A stretch of DNA of 64,000 nt from assembly GCF_024643205.1 (NCBI RefSeq), contig NZ_JAMKQJ010000018.1:1-64000 (forward strand), in the 5' to 3' direction. This document shows positions 17,259 through 27,357 of the stretch, in pieces. The notes under the pieces are model-generated. The model saw nothing but the letters and a program-made list of their open reading frames with translations, did no database searches and had not been told where the DNA came from. The position numbers and the translations under genes are program-made. The stretch is from Parapedobacter tibetensis (lineage in GTDB: Bacteria > Bacteroidota > Bacteroidia > Sphingobacteriales > Sphingobacteriaceae). How positions within the stretch are numbered: the first letter of the stretch is position 1; the number at the start of each line of letters is the position of its first letter.

Positions 17259-18320
17259 TTATATTTCAGGTTCCTGTTGGCTCAAACAATGCCAGCTGCC
17301 AAGTCCCCATATGATATCGATGCTATCTATACCCACAACTTTGCGATCGGGAAAACAAGTTGCAAGGATATCTAATGCTTTTTGGTCATTTGGATCACGG
17401 TAAGTGGGAACCACCACGGCAGCGTTGGAAATGTAAAAGTTGGCATAGGATGCAGGCAGTTGCTGGCCCTCATACATTACCGGGGCAGGCATGGGCAACT
17501 CAACAATGTTAAATTGCTTACCATCCATGAGACGCATGTTCTTAAGTGATTGCAAATTTTTCTGCAGAATGGGATAATTTTCATCCGCTCGATTTTCTTC
17601 CACAACGGTCACGATGGTGTCGGCGTTGACAAAACGTGTAATGTCATCGATATGGCCATCGGTGTCGTCACCCACTATGCCCTCATCAAGCCAAAGGATT
17701 TGTGAAACACCATAGTATTGGTAAAGGTATTCCTCGATTTGATGCTGATTGAGATGTGGGTTACGGTTTTTGTTCAACAAGCAAGCCCGCGTGGTGAGGA
17801 TAGTACCCTTTCCGTTGAAGTCAACCGAGCCACCTTCCATTACAATACCAGGATAGTAAACCGGGATATCCAACGCTTTGCCTACGAGGGTGGGGATGAT
17901 GTCGTCCTGTTCATAGGGTGGATATTTGTTCCCCCAGGCATTATAGCCCCAATCTATGATGACCTTTTTGATGTCGGCTTCAGGATTGATGAGGAATGCC
18001 GGACCATGGTCCCTGCACCAGGAATCATCCGTTGGATGGAGGAAGAAGGTGATGGTAGTGAGATCCACCTCTGCGTTGATGAGGTAGTTGGAAGCAAGTT
18101 CTTCCATCGCTTCGTCAGTCACGTTGATACAGACCTGTTCGCCGAGAGACACTTCCTTGATGAATCGGCTATAGGGTTCGTATATGGTATGGAGTTTGCC
18201 GGGCCAGCTAGCTTCTTTATGGGGCCAGCTCAGCCATGTGGCAGCGTGTGGATGCCATTCGGCTGGAAAGTAATAACCTTTTTCCTTTGGAAGCCCGGTC
18301 TTCCCAATTAATTCATTCAT
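17259..18320 (-). CDS. aguA: agmatine deiminase
   Basis: Converts agmatine to N-carbamoylputrescine plus ammonia. A peptidyl-arginine-deiminase-type fold of 353 residues. The active-site features are WCRDHGPAFL, EGGSVDFNGKG, DDTDGHIDDITRF and the catalytic Cys near the C-terminus in GSWHCLSQQEP. I start it at the ATG at 18320 (MNELIGK); an in-frame ATG 48 bp earlier lies inside aguB and adds residues unlike the family. This start overlaps the aguB stop by 8 bp, indicating translational coupling of a two-step putrescine route. Confidence 0.92.
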   Translation of the reverse strand: MNELIGKTGLPKEKGYYFPAEWHPHAATWLSWPHKEASWPGKLHTIYEPYSRFIKEVSLGEQVCINVTDEAMEELASNYLINAEVDLTTITFFLHPTDDSWCRDHGPAFLINPEADIKKVIIDWGYNAWGNKYPPYEQDDIIPTLVGKALDIPVYYPGIVMEGGSVDFNGKGTILTTRACLLNKNRNPHLNQHQIEEYLYQYYGVSQILWLDEGIVGDDTDGHIDDITRFVNADTIVTVVEENRADENYPILQKNLQSLKNMRLMDGKQFNIVELPMPAPVMYEGQQLPASYANFYISNAAVVVPTYRDPNDQKALDILATCFPDRKVVGIDSIDIIWGLGSWHCLSQQEPEI

Positions 18321-19179
18321 CAATGAAACGTTTTGTGATGGGCTGATAACTATCCACTCGCCGGTCACGCAGGAACGGCCAATGTGTCCGGTAATAATCA
18401 GACTGTCCGAGATCCACTTCGGTCACCGCGGTTTCCTCGGTATCATGCGACGCTTTATAAAGCAAGCTGCCAAAGGGGTTGGCAATGAATGATCCTCCCC
18501 AAAACTTCATATCTGCTTCTGCACCCACCCGGTTCACGGATACGACGGGAATCCCATTTGCCACGGCATGCGACCGTTGGATCGTCTGCCAGGCATTGTA
18601 TTGCTCGGTATTGGTGGCATCTTCCTGCATGTTGGCCCAACCGATTGCGGTAGGATAGAAGAGTATCTCGGCACCCATTAAAGCCGTGATACGGGCCGCT
18701 TCGGGATACCATTGATCCCAACAGATTAGCACGCCAATCGTAGCGTATTTTGTTTTGAAAACCTTATAGCCTAGATCTCCGGGAGTGAAGTAGAATTTTT
18801 CATAATATCCGGGATCGTCTGGGATGTGCATTTTGCGGTATTTGCCCAGGTAACTACCATCCGCATCGATTACCGCTGTCGTATTATGATATATGCCTTG
18901 CGTGCGTTTTTCAAACAGGGAGGCGATCACCACCACACCCAATTCAGCTGCAACGGCAGAAAGTGTATCAGTAGATGGTCCAGGAATGCTTTCTGCTAGT
19001 AGAAAGTTGTCATAATCTTCCACATCACAGAAATACAAGGTATTGAAGATCTCCTGTAGGCATATGATTTGCGCGCCCTTGTCGGCGGCCACTCGGATTT
19101 GTCCCACGGCCTTGTCGAGGTTGGCACCCTTGTCGGCTACGCAACTCATCTGCACGGTTCCGATTCTTACTTTGGTCAT
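18313..19179 (-). CDS. aguB: N-carbamoylputrescine amidase
   Basis: Hydrolyses N-carbamoylputrescine to putrescine, completing the route begun by AguA. A nitrilase-superfamily enzyme of 288 residues with the Glu-Lys-Cys triad: Glu43 in IICLQEIF, Lys in RKMHIPDDPGYYEKF, and Cys about 153 in VLICWDQWYPEAAR. The YYEKFYFTPGD segment is typical of this amidase subgroup. It is the first gene of the aguB-aguA unit and is transcribed from a promoter that overlaps the 3' end of rpoN. Confidence 0.93.
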   Translation of the reverse strand: MTKVRIGTVQMSCVADKGANLDKAVGQIRVAADKGAQIICLQEIFNTLYFCDVEDYDNFLLAESIPGPSTDTLSAVAAELGVVVIASLFEKRTQGIYHNTTAVIDADGSYLGKYRKMHIPDDPGYYEKFYFTPGDLGYKVFKTKYATIGVLICWDQWYPEAARITALMGAEILFYPTAIGWANMQEDATNTEQYNAWQTIQRSHAVANGIPVVSVNRVGAEADMKFWGGSFIANPFGSLLYKASHDTEETAVTEVDLGQSDYYRTHWPFLRDRRVDSYQPITKRFIDE

Positions 19180-19199
19180 GACTCGATGTTTTGAACGAG

Positions 19200-19230
19200 C
19201 AAAATTACGAAATCACAGCTGTTTCCGCAA
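19200..19230 (-). promoter_or_regulatory. aguBA promoter overlapping the rpoN 3' end
   Basis: On the minus strand: TTG (19230-19228), a 20-bp spacer and TAATTTTG (19207-19200). The -33 element lies inside the last codons of rpoN (stop at 19213), so the putrescine genes can be expressed independently of rpoN. Confidence 0.65.
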
Positions 19231-20694
19231 CCGTGCCACCGGTATCCCCATAGCCTCCCGATATTTAGCCACAGTGCGGCGTGCAATAGTATAACCCTTT
19301 TCTTTTAATATTTCGGTCAGTTTCTCATCCGCCAACGGTTTTCGTTTGTTCTCGGAGGAAATGCACTCTTCCAATATTTTCTTCACCTCTTTATTAGACA
19401 CTTCCTCGCCACTATCGGTTTGGATGGCTTCCGAAAAGAATGATTTGAGCAGGAAAGTACCAAATTCCGTCTGCACATATTTAGAATTGGCTACGCGAGA
19501 TACCGTGGAAATGTCCATATCAATGCGGTCGGCGATATCTTTGAGGATCATCGGTCTCAGCTTACGCTCATCAGCCGTAAGGAAATAGTCATATTGGTAG
19601 TTCATGATGGCGTTCATGGTCTTGAGGAGCGTCTGTTGGCGTTGCTTGATGGCATCGATAAACCATTTTGCCGAATCGAGCTTTTGCTTGACGAATTGTA
19701 CTGCCTCTTTCATCTTTTTATCTTTTTGGGCAGCCTTATCGTAATGATCGAACATTTCTTGATAAGATCGGCTTACGCGAAGCTCTGGCGCATTGCGAGC
19801 ATTGAGCGTCAGGTGGAGCACCCCATCGTTGTTGCTGATATGGAAATCCGGGATGATGTGCAACTGCTTACCGGCCACGGCTCCCGAATCACCAGGCTTA
19901 GGATTAAGCTTGAGGATTTCGTTTACGATTTCCTTCAATTCACTCGAATTGATATTGAGTGAACGTTCCAACTTGTCATAATGCTTTTTGGTGAATTCAT
20001 CGAGGTGGTTTTCTACAACAGCCATTGCCTTTTTGATGATGGGGCTCTCCTGGTCCTTTTTGCGAAGTTGTATAAGCAGACACTCTTGTAGGTTGCGCGC
20101 GCCAATGCCTGGAGGATCAAATTCCTGGATGATTTTTAAGAGGTCTTCCACCTCATGTTCTTCGGCGATGACATTCTGAGAAAACGCTAAGTCATCGATT
20201 AATGAGGAAATGGGCCTTCTAAGGTAGCCATCGTCATCCAAACTGCCAATGATTTGCTGTCCGACAAGAAAATCCTTGTCAGATAATGCCAGAAGGTCCA
20301 ATTGCTGTTGAAGATTTTCGAAGAATGAGTTTTGGACGGCTATGGGGATTTCCTTGCGGTCATCCTCGTCATCGCCACCATTGCTTTGATTACCTGCATA
20401 GTCACTGACATCATCCGCCTGTAGGTAGTCGTCCACATTGAATTCATCAAGGTCACTACTTTGGCTATCTTCGCTAAAACTCTCCTCATCTGGGTCCTTA
20501 TCCGGATACTCCTCCGCAGGCTCGTTCATATTGGCCAAGCTGATGTCATCCAGAGCAGGGTTTTCTTCCAATTCCTCCTTGATGCGGGTATCCAATGATA
20601 CGGTAGGCACCTGCAGCAGTTTGATAAACTGGATTTGCTGAGGGGATAATTTTTGTAATAATTTCTGTTGTAAAGTCTGTCTTAGCATAATCAA
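19213..20694 (-). CDS. rpoN: RNA polymerase sigma-54 factor
   Basis: Alternative sigma factor that needs AAA+ activators to open promoters. The 493-residue protein has the glutamine- and leucine-rich region I (LQQKLLQKLSPQQIQFIKLL), an acidic region II (about 40-110), the core-binding domain, the helix-turn-helix (DIADRIDMDISTVSRVANSK) and the RpoN box in TIARRTVAKYREAMG close to the C-terminus. A TATGTTTG box at 20703-20710 could be its -7 element, though no -33 TTG is seen. No sigma-54 activator is encoded in the window. Confidence 0.95.
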   Translation of the reverse strand: MIMLRQTLQQKLLQKLSPQQIQFIKLLQVPTVSLDTRIKEELEENPALDDISLANMNEPAEEYPDKDPDEESFSEDSQSSDLDEFNVDDYLQADDVSDYAGNQSNGGDDEDDRKEIPIAVQNSFFENLQQQLDLLALSDKDFLVGQQIIGSLDDDGYLRRPISSLIDDLAFSQNVIAEEHEVEDLLKIIQEFDPPGIGARNLQECLLIQLRKKDQESPIIKKAMAVVENHLDEFTKKHYDKLERSLNINSSELKEIVNEILKLNPKPGDSGAVAGKQLHIIPDFHISNNDGVLHLTLNARNAPELRVSRSYQEMFDHYDKAAQKDKKMKEAVQFVKQKLDSAKWFIDAIKQRQQTLLKTMNAIMNYQYDYFLTADERKLRPMILKDIADRIDMDISTVSRVANSKYVQTEFGTFLLKSFFSEAIQTDSGEEVSNKEVKKILEECISSENKRKPLADEKLTEILKEKGYTIARRTVAKYREAMGIPVARLRKQL

Positions 20695-20895
20695 ATCACT
20701 TCACAAACATACGTAAAATATGATATAATATCGTGTGGATACACGACAAATCGCACGCTGGTATCAATAGAGTAGCCTTTCCTTGGAATTCCCCTGTTTG
20801 AACGGTTTTTTATATCACGTACTATTTTTTGAGTTTTATTTGGACGTATGAAGTTTCTTTATTTACTTTGTAATTCAAAGTTCTTTTAAGTTATT

Positions 20896-22338
20896 ATGAT
20901 TATGAAACCAGAACAGCAACGCTATGGACTAGGCCAATGGCTTAGCAGATCAGTATCAGCCAAACTTTTATTCATCGGTACGCTCATTTTGCTGCTGTTG
21001 ATTCCCTCATTATGGATTTCCTCACTCATCGAGGAGCGACAACACCGACAGCAAAGCGTGGTTAGGGAAATCGGACAGAAGTGGTCCGGTCAGCAGGTAA
21101 TCGGCGGCCCCGTAATGGTGGTGCCCTACAAAACAATGATTAAAACCATGGTCGGCGAAGTGGAGAAGTTTGAGGAACGCATTCAGTACTTGTATGTATT
21201 GCCCGATGAATTGGAGGTTGCCGCGCAAACGAAAACTGAGTTGCTTTACCGAGGTATCTTCAAAGCGGTGGTATACCAAGCCAAGTTACAGGTAAAAGGG
21301 CACTTTGGGCCACTGGATTTGGCTAGGGCTAAAGTGGCTGCTGAGGATGTGCAATGGGATGAGGTTCGCTTGGCAGTAGGAGTAGGGGATCTGAAAGGGC
21401 TGAAAAATAACCCGAACTTGGACGTTGGCGGACAGGTATACGAGCCTGAGACGGATTTTTCCACCAAAGGTGCCTTTAGCCAAAACTTGATGGTGGCCCC
21501 CGACCTTGGGGAGGGATTGTTGGACGGTGTACCCTTCCGTTTTGAGTTAGACCTCAAGGGTAGTGAGTCGCTCCACTTCATTCCATTGGCCAAAAACACG
21601 ATCGTATCAATACAGGGCGATTGGGCGACCCCCAGCTTCGGGGGGAGTTTTCTGCCCGAAACACGTAAAGTGGATGACACTGGGTTTACGGCATCATGGC
21701 AGGTACCACATTTTTCACGGAAATTGCCCCAACAATGGACCTCGGATGGCACCACTATCCAAGGAGTATGGAATGATTTTAATGACATCGAATACTACAC
21801 CACCGAAGTGATGCCCGGAAACTCGCGATCGGCCTATGCAGATGTACAAGAGGCGGAAGCCTTTGGCGTTCATTTTCTCCAGCCGGTAGACCATTACCAG
21901 AAAGCGGAACGCACGGCGAAATATGCTATCCTCATCATCCTGCTAACATTTGTATCGCTCTTCTTCACCGAGATCATTACCAAAAAGCGGATACACATCA
22001 TCCAATACTTGTTAATTGGTGCTGCCATGATTGTGTATTACTGTCTTTTGTTATCGTTTGCAGAGCATGTAGGCTTTAACATGGCATACTTTATTGCCTC
22101 GTCGGCCACCATCATCTTGGTCAGCGTTTTCATTGCCAAACTGCTTGGTCGGCTCAAGATGGCCTTATTATTTGCTGCCATCATGTCGTTTTTTTACTTA
22201 TTTATCTTCACAATCATTCAGTTGCAGGACATGGCCTTGCTTTTCGGTAGCATCGGACTTTTTATTACGATCGCTTTACTGATGTATTTTTCGGGACGGA
22301 TAAATTGGCAACAGGAAGAGGAGCAGGCTTCTAAATAA
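20896..22338 (+). CDS. creD: CreD-family inner-membrane protein
   Basis: A 480-residue membrane protein of the CreD (cell envelope integrity) family: one N-terminal helix (about 22-42), a large periplasmic domain (about 45-340), then five or so C-terminal helices (about 345-470). Family landmarks include RQQSVVREIGQKWSGQQVIG early in the protein, and in Escherichia coli the homologue belongs to the CreBC regulon. Its biochemical function is not established. Two ATGs six bases apart compete for the start. It ends at a strong shared terminator facing trxA. Confidence 0.88.
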   Translation: MIMKPEQQRYGLGQWLSRSVSAKLLFIGTLILLLLIPSLWISSLIEERQHRQQSVVREIGQKWSGQQVIGGPVMVVPYKTMIKTMVGEVEKFEERIQYLYVLPDELEVAAQTKTELLYRGIFKAVVYQAKLQVKGHFGPLDLARAKVAAEDVQWDEVRLAVGVGDLKGLKNNPNLDVGGQVYEPETDFSTKGAFSQNLMVAPDLGEGLLDGVPFRFELDLKGSESLHFIPLAKNTIVSIQGDWATPSFGGSFLPETRKVDDTGFTASWQVPHFSRKLPQQWTSDGTTIQGVWNDFNDIEYYTTEVMPGNSRSAYADVQEAEAFGVHFLQPVDHYQKAERTAKYAILIILLTFVSLFFTEIITKKRIHIIQYLLIGAAMIVYYCLLLSFAEHVGFNMAYFIASSATIILVSVFIAKLLGRLKMALLFAAIMSFFYLFIFTIIQLQDMALLFGSIGLFITIALLMYFSGRINWQQEEEQASK

Positions 22339-22360
22339 AGGTTGGCCTAGTTATAGGCAT

Positions 22361-22391
22361 AAAAAAGAGGCTATCGAATAGCCTCTTTTTT
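22361..22391. terminator. bidirectional terminator between creD and trxA
   Basis: AAAAAAGAGGCTAT pairs with ATAGCCTCTTTTTT around a 3-nt loop. U-runs arise on both strands, as expected between convergent genes. Confidence 0.9.
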
Positions 22392-22404
22392 ATATAACTT
22401 GTTT

Positions 22405-22722
22405 TTACAGTTGCTTAACCAGTTTATCAGTCAATACGGATTTGGGTACAGCACCAATTTGCTTATCCACGATCTCGCCATTCTTGAAAAACAACAATGC
22501 CGGAATATTACGGATACCATATTTTACCGAGATATCGGGATTATGGTCCACATTTACCTTACCCACCACGGCCCTGCCGTCATATTCTTTGGCCAATTCT
22601 TCCACAATGGGGCCCACCATGCGGCACGGACCGCACCATTCTGCCCAAAAATCTATCAATACAGGTTTGTCCGATTGCAATACAACTTCATCAAAGTTGC
22701 TGTCTGTGATTTCTAATGCCAT
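22405..22722 (-). CDS. trxA: thioredoxin
   Basis: Small cytoplasmic dithiol-disulfide oxidoreductase of 105 residues, the normal thioredoxin length. The active site WCGPC has its cysteines at 30 and 33, preceded by VLIDFWAE, and the conserved cis-proline region is seen in YGIRNIPALLFFKNGE. A candidate promoter lies at 22832-22859, giving a leader of about 100 nt that contains a CTATCAGCTATCAGCC stretch. It is convergent with creD. Confidence 0.95.
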   Translation of the reverse strand: MALEITDSNFDEVVLQSDKPVLIDFWAEWCGPCRMVGPIVEELAKEYDGRAVVGKVNVDHNPDISVKYGIRNIPALLFFKNGEIVDKQIGAVPKSVLTDKLVKQL

Positions 22723-22831
22723 GATTTTTGTTAGTTATGACTATCAGCTATCAGCCATTCGCTTTTAGCTACCAGCCGTTTTTATTTGATAATTTACTTT
22801 TTAAATCCAACTTCCGGATTTTCCGTCTTCA

Positions 22832-22859
22832 CAAAGGTAATCATCAAATTCATTGCCAA
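22832..22859 (-). promoter_or_regulatory. candidate trxA promoter
   Basis: On the minus strand: TTG (22859-22857), a 17-bp spacer and TACCTTTG (22839-22832). The spacer is short but within the range reported for Bacteroidota. Confidence 0.5.
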
Positions 22860-22883
22860 GGCATAAAAGCAGACAATCTGACA

Positions 22884-25800
22884 TTAATTTAACTTGTAGT
22901 TGACACCGTTCATTTCGGTAAGTGCCTCAATAAAATCGTTGCTTGGGCTGATTTTTACGCCTTTCGACGGCATTTCAATGCTGATTTCCGCGTCGAAATC
23001 CCGCACCGCAAATCTCAATTGGCAGGTTTTGTTTTCGTGTTGCTCCATATTGGCGTGCACGATGTGTTTGATACGGCTCACAAAATCATCATCCAATTCA
23101 TGCAAAGGGATTTGTATGGTGATGCATTTGGCTAGCTTATCCCGCAAATCCGAAAGCAGCTGCATGCTTTTCACCTCAAAACCCCAATTACCAACCTGTC
23201 GGTAACGTTCTTGAATGACACCCCTTACCTGTATGAAGTAACCCTCGTGGAGGTATCCCTTCATCTTCACATAATCCTCGCCAAATAAGGCAATTTCATA
23301 GGAGTCCGTATAATCCTCAAGCATCATCACGCCAAAGGGTTTGCCGTTTTTGGTGATACGGTGGTTGGCGGCAGTTACCATTCCACCAATGATGAGTTCC
23401 CTATTCTTAATTTTATTGAATTCCATACGGACCTCATCGTCTATTTCCAGTCCCTTTACTTTATCGATGAACGTAAGCAAACGTACCGGATGTTGGCAGA
23501 AATGGTCGATTTCGAACCTATAATTGTCTAACGGATGGCTGGTGAGGTAAATACCGATGACATCCTTTTCGTACTTTAGTTTTTCGATTAATCCCCATTC
23601 CGGGCAAACGGGGAGGGTAGGTTCGGGGATCTGAATTTCACTGCTGTCACCAAAGAGGCTTACCTGTGCCGAATTTTCATTCTCCTTATATTTTGCGCTA
23701 TATTTCAACGCCTTTTCCAAGGCAGTCCCCCCATCTCCGTCGGCATGGAAATATTGTGCACGGTGCGTGCCCGGGAAACAATCAAATCCGCCGGCATAGG
23801 CAAGGCTTTCAAAAGCCTTTTTGTTGGCAGCCCGCAGATCAATACGTCTTGCGAGGTCAAAGATGGATTTATAGGGGCTGTCTTCTCGATTTTGGACAAT
23901 GGTTTCCACGGCTCCAGCCCCCACGCCTTTCACAGCTCCCATCCCGAAACGGATAGCATTCTGTTCGTTTACGGCAAATTTATAGAACGACTCATTGACA
24001 TCGGGCCCCAAGACCTGTAGGCCCATCCGCTTGCATTCTTCCATGAAGAATGTAACTTGTTTGATGTCGTTCATGTTGTTAGACAGCACGGCAGCCATAT
24101 ACTCTGCGGGGTAGTGGGCCTTGAGGTAGGCAGTTTGGTAGGCCACCCAAGCGTAGCAAGTGGAATGCGACTTGTTAAACGCATAGCTAGCAAATGCTTC
24201 CCAATCTTTCCATATTTTCTCAAGCACTTTAGCGCTGTGGCCGTTGGCGGCGGCTTGCTCGATAAATCTTGGCTTCATCTTATCGAGTACATCACGCTGC
24301 TTTTTACCCATGGCTTTACGGAGTACATCCGCCTCGCCTTTGGTGAAGTTGGCGAGTTTTTGCGACAAGAGCATCACCTGCTCTTGGTATACGGTTATTC
24401 CGTAGGTTTCCTTGAGGTATTCCTCACAGGCTTCCAAATCATAGGCAATGGGTTCATGGCCATGCTTACGGCGGATGAAACTGGGAATATATTCCATAGG
24501 ACCCGGACGGTATAAGGCATTCATGGCTATCAAGTCACCAAAAACCGTAGGCTTAAGATCCTTCATGTGTTTTTGCATGCCGGGCGACTCGTATTGGAAG
24601 ATGCCGATGGTTTCGCCGCGTTGGAAAAGCTCGTAGGTTTTTTGGTCGTCTATCGGGAATTCATCGGGGTTGAGCTCAATACCATGCCGAAGCTTCACGA
24701 TTTTCACCGTATCCTTGATAAGCGTAAGGGTTTTAAGGCCCAGGAAGTCCATTTTGAGCAACCCAGCGCTTTCTACTACGGAGTTATCAAATTGTGTAAC
24801 GTACAGATCGGAATCCTTGGCTGTAGCTACCGGTACAAAGTTGGTGATGTCATCAGGCGTGATGATGACGCCGCATGCATGTATACCTGTGTTGCGTAGT
24901 GATCCTTCGAGTATTTTGGCTTGGCGGATGGTTTCAGCTTCCACACCGGTGCCGCCTGCAATGGAGACCAGTTGTTGAACGTTTTCCAATTCCTCCGAAC
25001 GCAGGGCACTTTTCAGTGCCTGCGCATCCATACTGAAGATTTTATTGAGTTTCAGGTTGGGAATGAGCTTGGCAATCTTATCGGCCTCAAACAAAGGTAA
25101 ATCCAGCACCCTTGCCGTGTCACGTATTGAGGATTTGGCTGCCATGGTGCCATAGGTGATGATCTGAGCTACCTGGTTTGCGCCATATTTATTGATCACA
25201 TAATCCATCACGCGTCCGCGGCCCTCGTCGTCGAAATCAATGTCGATATCGGGCATGGAAACACGGTCAGGATTGAGGAACCGTTCGAAAAGCAGGTCGT
25301 ATGCAATGGGGTCGATGTTGGTGATGCCCAAGCAATAAGCCACCGCCGAGCCTGCCGCTGAACCCCGGCCGGGCCCTACCGATACATCCAATTTTCGGGC
25401 CTCTGCAATAAAATCTTGAACGATGAGGAAATAGCCCGGATATCCGGTATTCTCGATGGTTTTCAGTTCGAAATCCAATCGCTCGCGTATTTCGGGCGTA
25501 ATTTCCGGATATCGTTTTTCTGCCCCTACATAGGTGAGGTGGCGTAAATACTTGTTTTCACCCCGTTTTCCACCATCCAGTTTATCCTCATCCACTTGAA
25601 ACTCGTTCGGGATACCAAACTTAGGTAACAGCACATCACGATACAACGAGTATGGTTCGATTTTATCCAGGATTTCCTGGATGTTGAGGATGGCCTCGGG
25701 TAGGTCGACAAAGTCCTTTCGCATTTCCTCGCCCGATTTGAAGTAGTATTCGTCATTGGGAAGCCCGAAGCGGAAACCACGGCCACGACCCTTTGGGGTG

Positions 25801-27314
25801 GTCAGTTTTTCCCCATCCTTCACACAAAGCAGGATATCGTGCGCATGGGCGTCTGCTTTGTTTATATAATACGTATTGTTGGTTGCCACCACGTTCACCT
25901 CATGCTTGTTGGCCAATGCAATGAGGCTTTGGTTCACGCGGTCCTCATCTTCCTGACCATGTCGCATCAGCTCGATGTAAAAATCACTGCCGAATGTGTT
26001 TTTCCACCAAACCAAGGCCTCTTCAGCTTGGTTTTCGCCCATGTTGAGGATTTTACTGGGGACTTCGCCATAGAGGTTGCCGGAGAGGACGATGATATCT
26101 TCCTTGTATTGCTCAACAACCTTTCGGTCAATCCGAGGTACATAATAAAACCCTTTGGTATAAGCTATGGACGACATTTTGGCCAAGTTATGGTAGCCGC
26201 GTTTGTTTTTGGCTAACAATACGATTTGGTAACCATTGTCTTTTCGGGATTTATCCGTGTGGTCTTCGCACACGAAAAATTCGCAACCCACGATCGGCTT
26301 GATGACCGTCTCTGTAGGCGTTTCACCATTTTCGACGGCGGTCTTGTTTTTAGCTTCCGCACCCTTGTTATGGTTGAGTACACTGCTCACAAAATGGAAT
26401 GCTCCCATCATGTTGCCATGGTCGGTAATTGCCACAGCCGGCATCCCCTGATCGGCAGCCGCTTTGACCAGGTTTGTGACGGAAATGGTGGATTGCAATA
26501 CGGAAAACTGCGTATGGTTATGCAGGTGCACAAAATCCACCTTGGCCATATCCCTTTTGTTGGCCTCAAGCTCCTGTTTAGAAATATCTGATGCTTGATG
26601 GCTTTGTTGGCGTCTGCGGATTTCATCAGACGCAGCCTTGAGGTTGATATGGGTAAGCCCAATGGGCTGTGCAGGTTGGGGGTGGTTCTTCCTGAATTCA
26701 ACGAAATAGCCGGTATCTGCCTGCAGTTCCTCAGGCGTGAAGATATCCCGTTTCACCAATTCGAGGAAACAACGCGTGGTAGCCTCTACGTCAGCCGTAG
26801 CATTATGCGCTTCGGAAAAAGGGATACCGAAAAGGTACTGGTGTAATTCAGTAAGGGTGGGCAATTTGAACTTGCCTCCGCGGCCACCGGGGATTTTGAG
26901 CAACTCGGCGGTCACTTCTGTACAAGTGTCCAATATAGGTATACTCGCCAAAGCAGTATCCACACCAAGGCGGTGGAACTCACATCCCATGATGTTGATA
27001 TCGAAGCCAATGTTTTGCCCCACCACAAACTTTGCCTTGGCCAACGCCACATTGAACTTTTCGAGCACTTCTTCCAAGGCTATGCCTTGTTCGCTGGCCA
27101 ATTCGGTGGAAATACCATGGATACGCTCTGCATCAAAGGGGATGTTAAACCCATCTGGTCTCACCAGGTAATCCTGATGCTCCAAGAGGTTGCCCATCGC
27201 ATCATGCAATTGCCAAGCGATTTGTATGCATCGTGGCCAGTTGTCGGTATCGGTAATAGGCGCATCCCACCGCTTGGGAAGGCCTGTCGTTTCGGTGTCA
27301 AATATCAAATACAT
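22884..27314 (-). CDS. dnaE: DNA polymerase III alpha subunit with fused N-terminal exonuclease
   Basis: Replicative polymerase of about 1476 residues. Residues 1-180 form a DEDDh proofreading exonuclease (YLIFDTETTGLPKRWDAP, VVGQNIGFDINIM, HNATADVEATTR). A PHP domain follows from about 260 (FVHLHNHTQFSVL), then the polymerase core with GPGRGSAAGSAVAY and the catalytic aspartates in MPDIDIDFDDEGRGR, a helix-hairpin-helix region and an OB fold. DnaE is usually about 1150 residues; the extra length is the exonuclease, normally a separate DnaQ. I start at 27314 (MYLIFDTETTG) because a -7 box at 27358-27365 leaves no room for the longer in-frame start. Confidence 0.95.
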   Translation of the reverse strand: MYLIFDTETTGLPKRWDAPITDTDNWPRCIQIAWQLHDAMGNLLEHQDYLVRPDGFNIPFDAERIHGISTELASEQGIALEEVLEKFNVALAKAKFVVGQNIGFDINIMGCEFHRLGVDTALASIPILDTCTEVTAELLKIPGGRGGKFKLPTLTELHQYLFGIPFSEAHNATADVEATTRCFLELVKRDIFTPEELQADTGYFVEFRKNHPQPAQPIGLTHINLKAASDEIRRRQQSHQASDISKQELEANKRDMAKVDFVHLHNHTQFSVLQSTISVTNLVKAAADQGMPAVAITDHGNMMGAFHFVSSVLNHNKGAEAKNKTAVENGETPTETVIKPIVGCEFFVCEDHTDKSRKDNGYQIVLLAKNKRGYHNLAKMSSIAYTKGFYYVPRIDRKVVEQYKEDIIVLSGNLYGEVPSKILNMGENQAEEALVWWKNTFGSDFYIELMRHGQEDEDRVNQSLIALANKHEVNVVATNNTYYINKADAHAHDILLCVKDGEKLTTPKGRGRGFRFGLPNDEYYFKSGEEMRKDFVDLPEAILNIQEILDKIEPYSLYRDVLLPKFGIPNEFQVDEDKLDGGKRGENKYLRHLTYVGAEKRYPEITPEIRERLDFELKTIENTGYPGYFLIVQDFIAEARKLDVSVGPGRGSAAGSAVAYCLGITNIDPIAYDLLFERFLNPDRVSMPDIDIDFDDEGRGRVMDYVINKYGANQVAQIITYGTMAAKSSIRDTARVLDLPLFEADKIAKLIPNLKLNKIFSMDAQALKSALRSEELENVQQLVSIAGGTGVEAETIRQAKILEGSLRNTGIHACGVIITPDDITNFVPVATAKDSDLYVTQFDNSVVESAGLLKMDFLGLKTLTLIKDTVKIVKLRHGIELNPDEFPIDDQKTYELFQRGETIGIFQYESPGMQKHMKDLKPTVFGDLIAMNALYRPGPMEYIPSFIRRKHGHEPIAYDLEACEEYLKETYGITVYQEQVMLLSQKLANFTKGEADVLRKAMGKKQRDVLDKMKPRFIEQAAANGHSAKVLEKIWKDWEAFASYAFNKSHSTCYAWVAYQTAYLKAHYPAEYMAAVLSNNMNDIKQVTFFMEECKRMGLQVLGPDVNESFYKFAVNEQNAIRFGMGAVKGVGAGAVETIVQNREDSPYKSIFDLARRIDLRAANKKAFESLAYAGGFDCFPGTHRAQYFHADGDGGTALEKALKYSAKYKENENSAQVSLFGDSSEIQIPEPTLPVCPEWGLIEKLKYEKDVIGIYLTSHPLDNYRFEIDHFCQHPVRLLTFIDKVKGLEIDDEVRMEFNKIKNRELIIGGMVTAANHRITKNGKPFGVMMLEDYTDSYEIALFGEDYVKMKGYLHEGYFIQVRGVIQERYRQVGNWGFEVKSMQLLSDLRDKLAKCITIQIPLHELDDDFVSRIKHIVHANMEQHENKTCQLRFAVRDFDAEISIEMPSKGVKISPSNDFIEALTEMNGVNYKLN

Positions 27315-27357
27315 CGCTTGCCTCAAAAAAACCGGTTGGGTAAACGAATTACCCAAA

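Noticed and set aside
21246..21788. 180-codon frame antisense to creD
   Set aside because: Inside a conserved periplasmic domain; no independent evidence.
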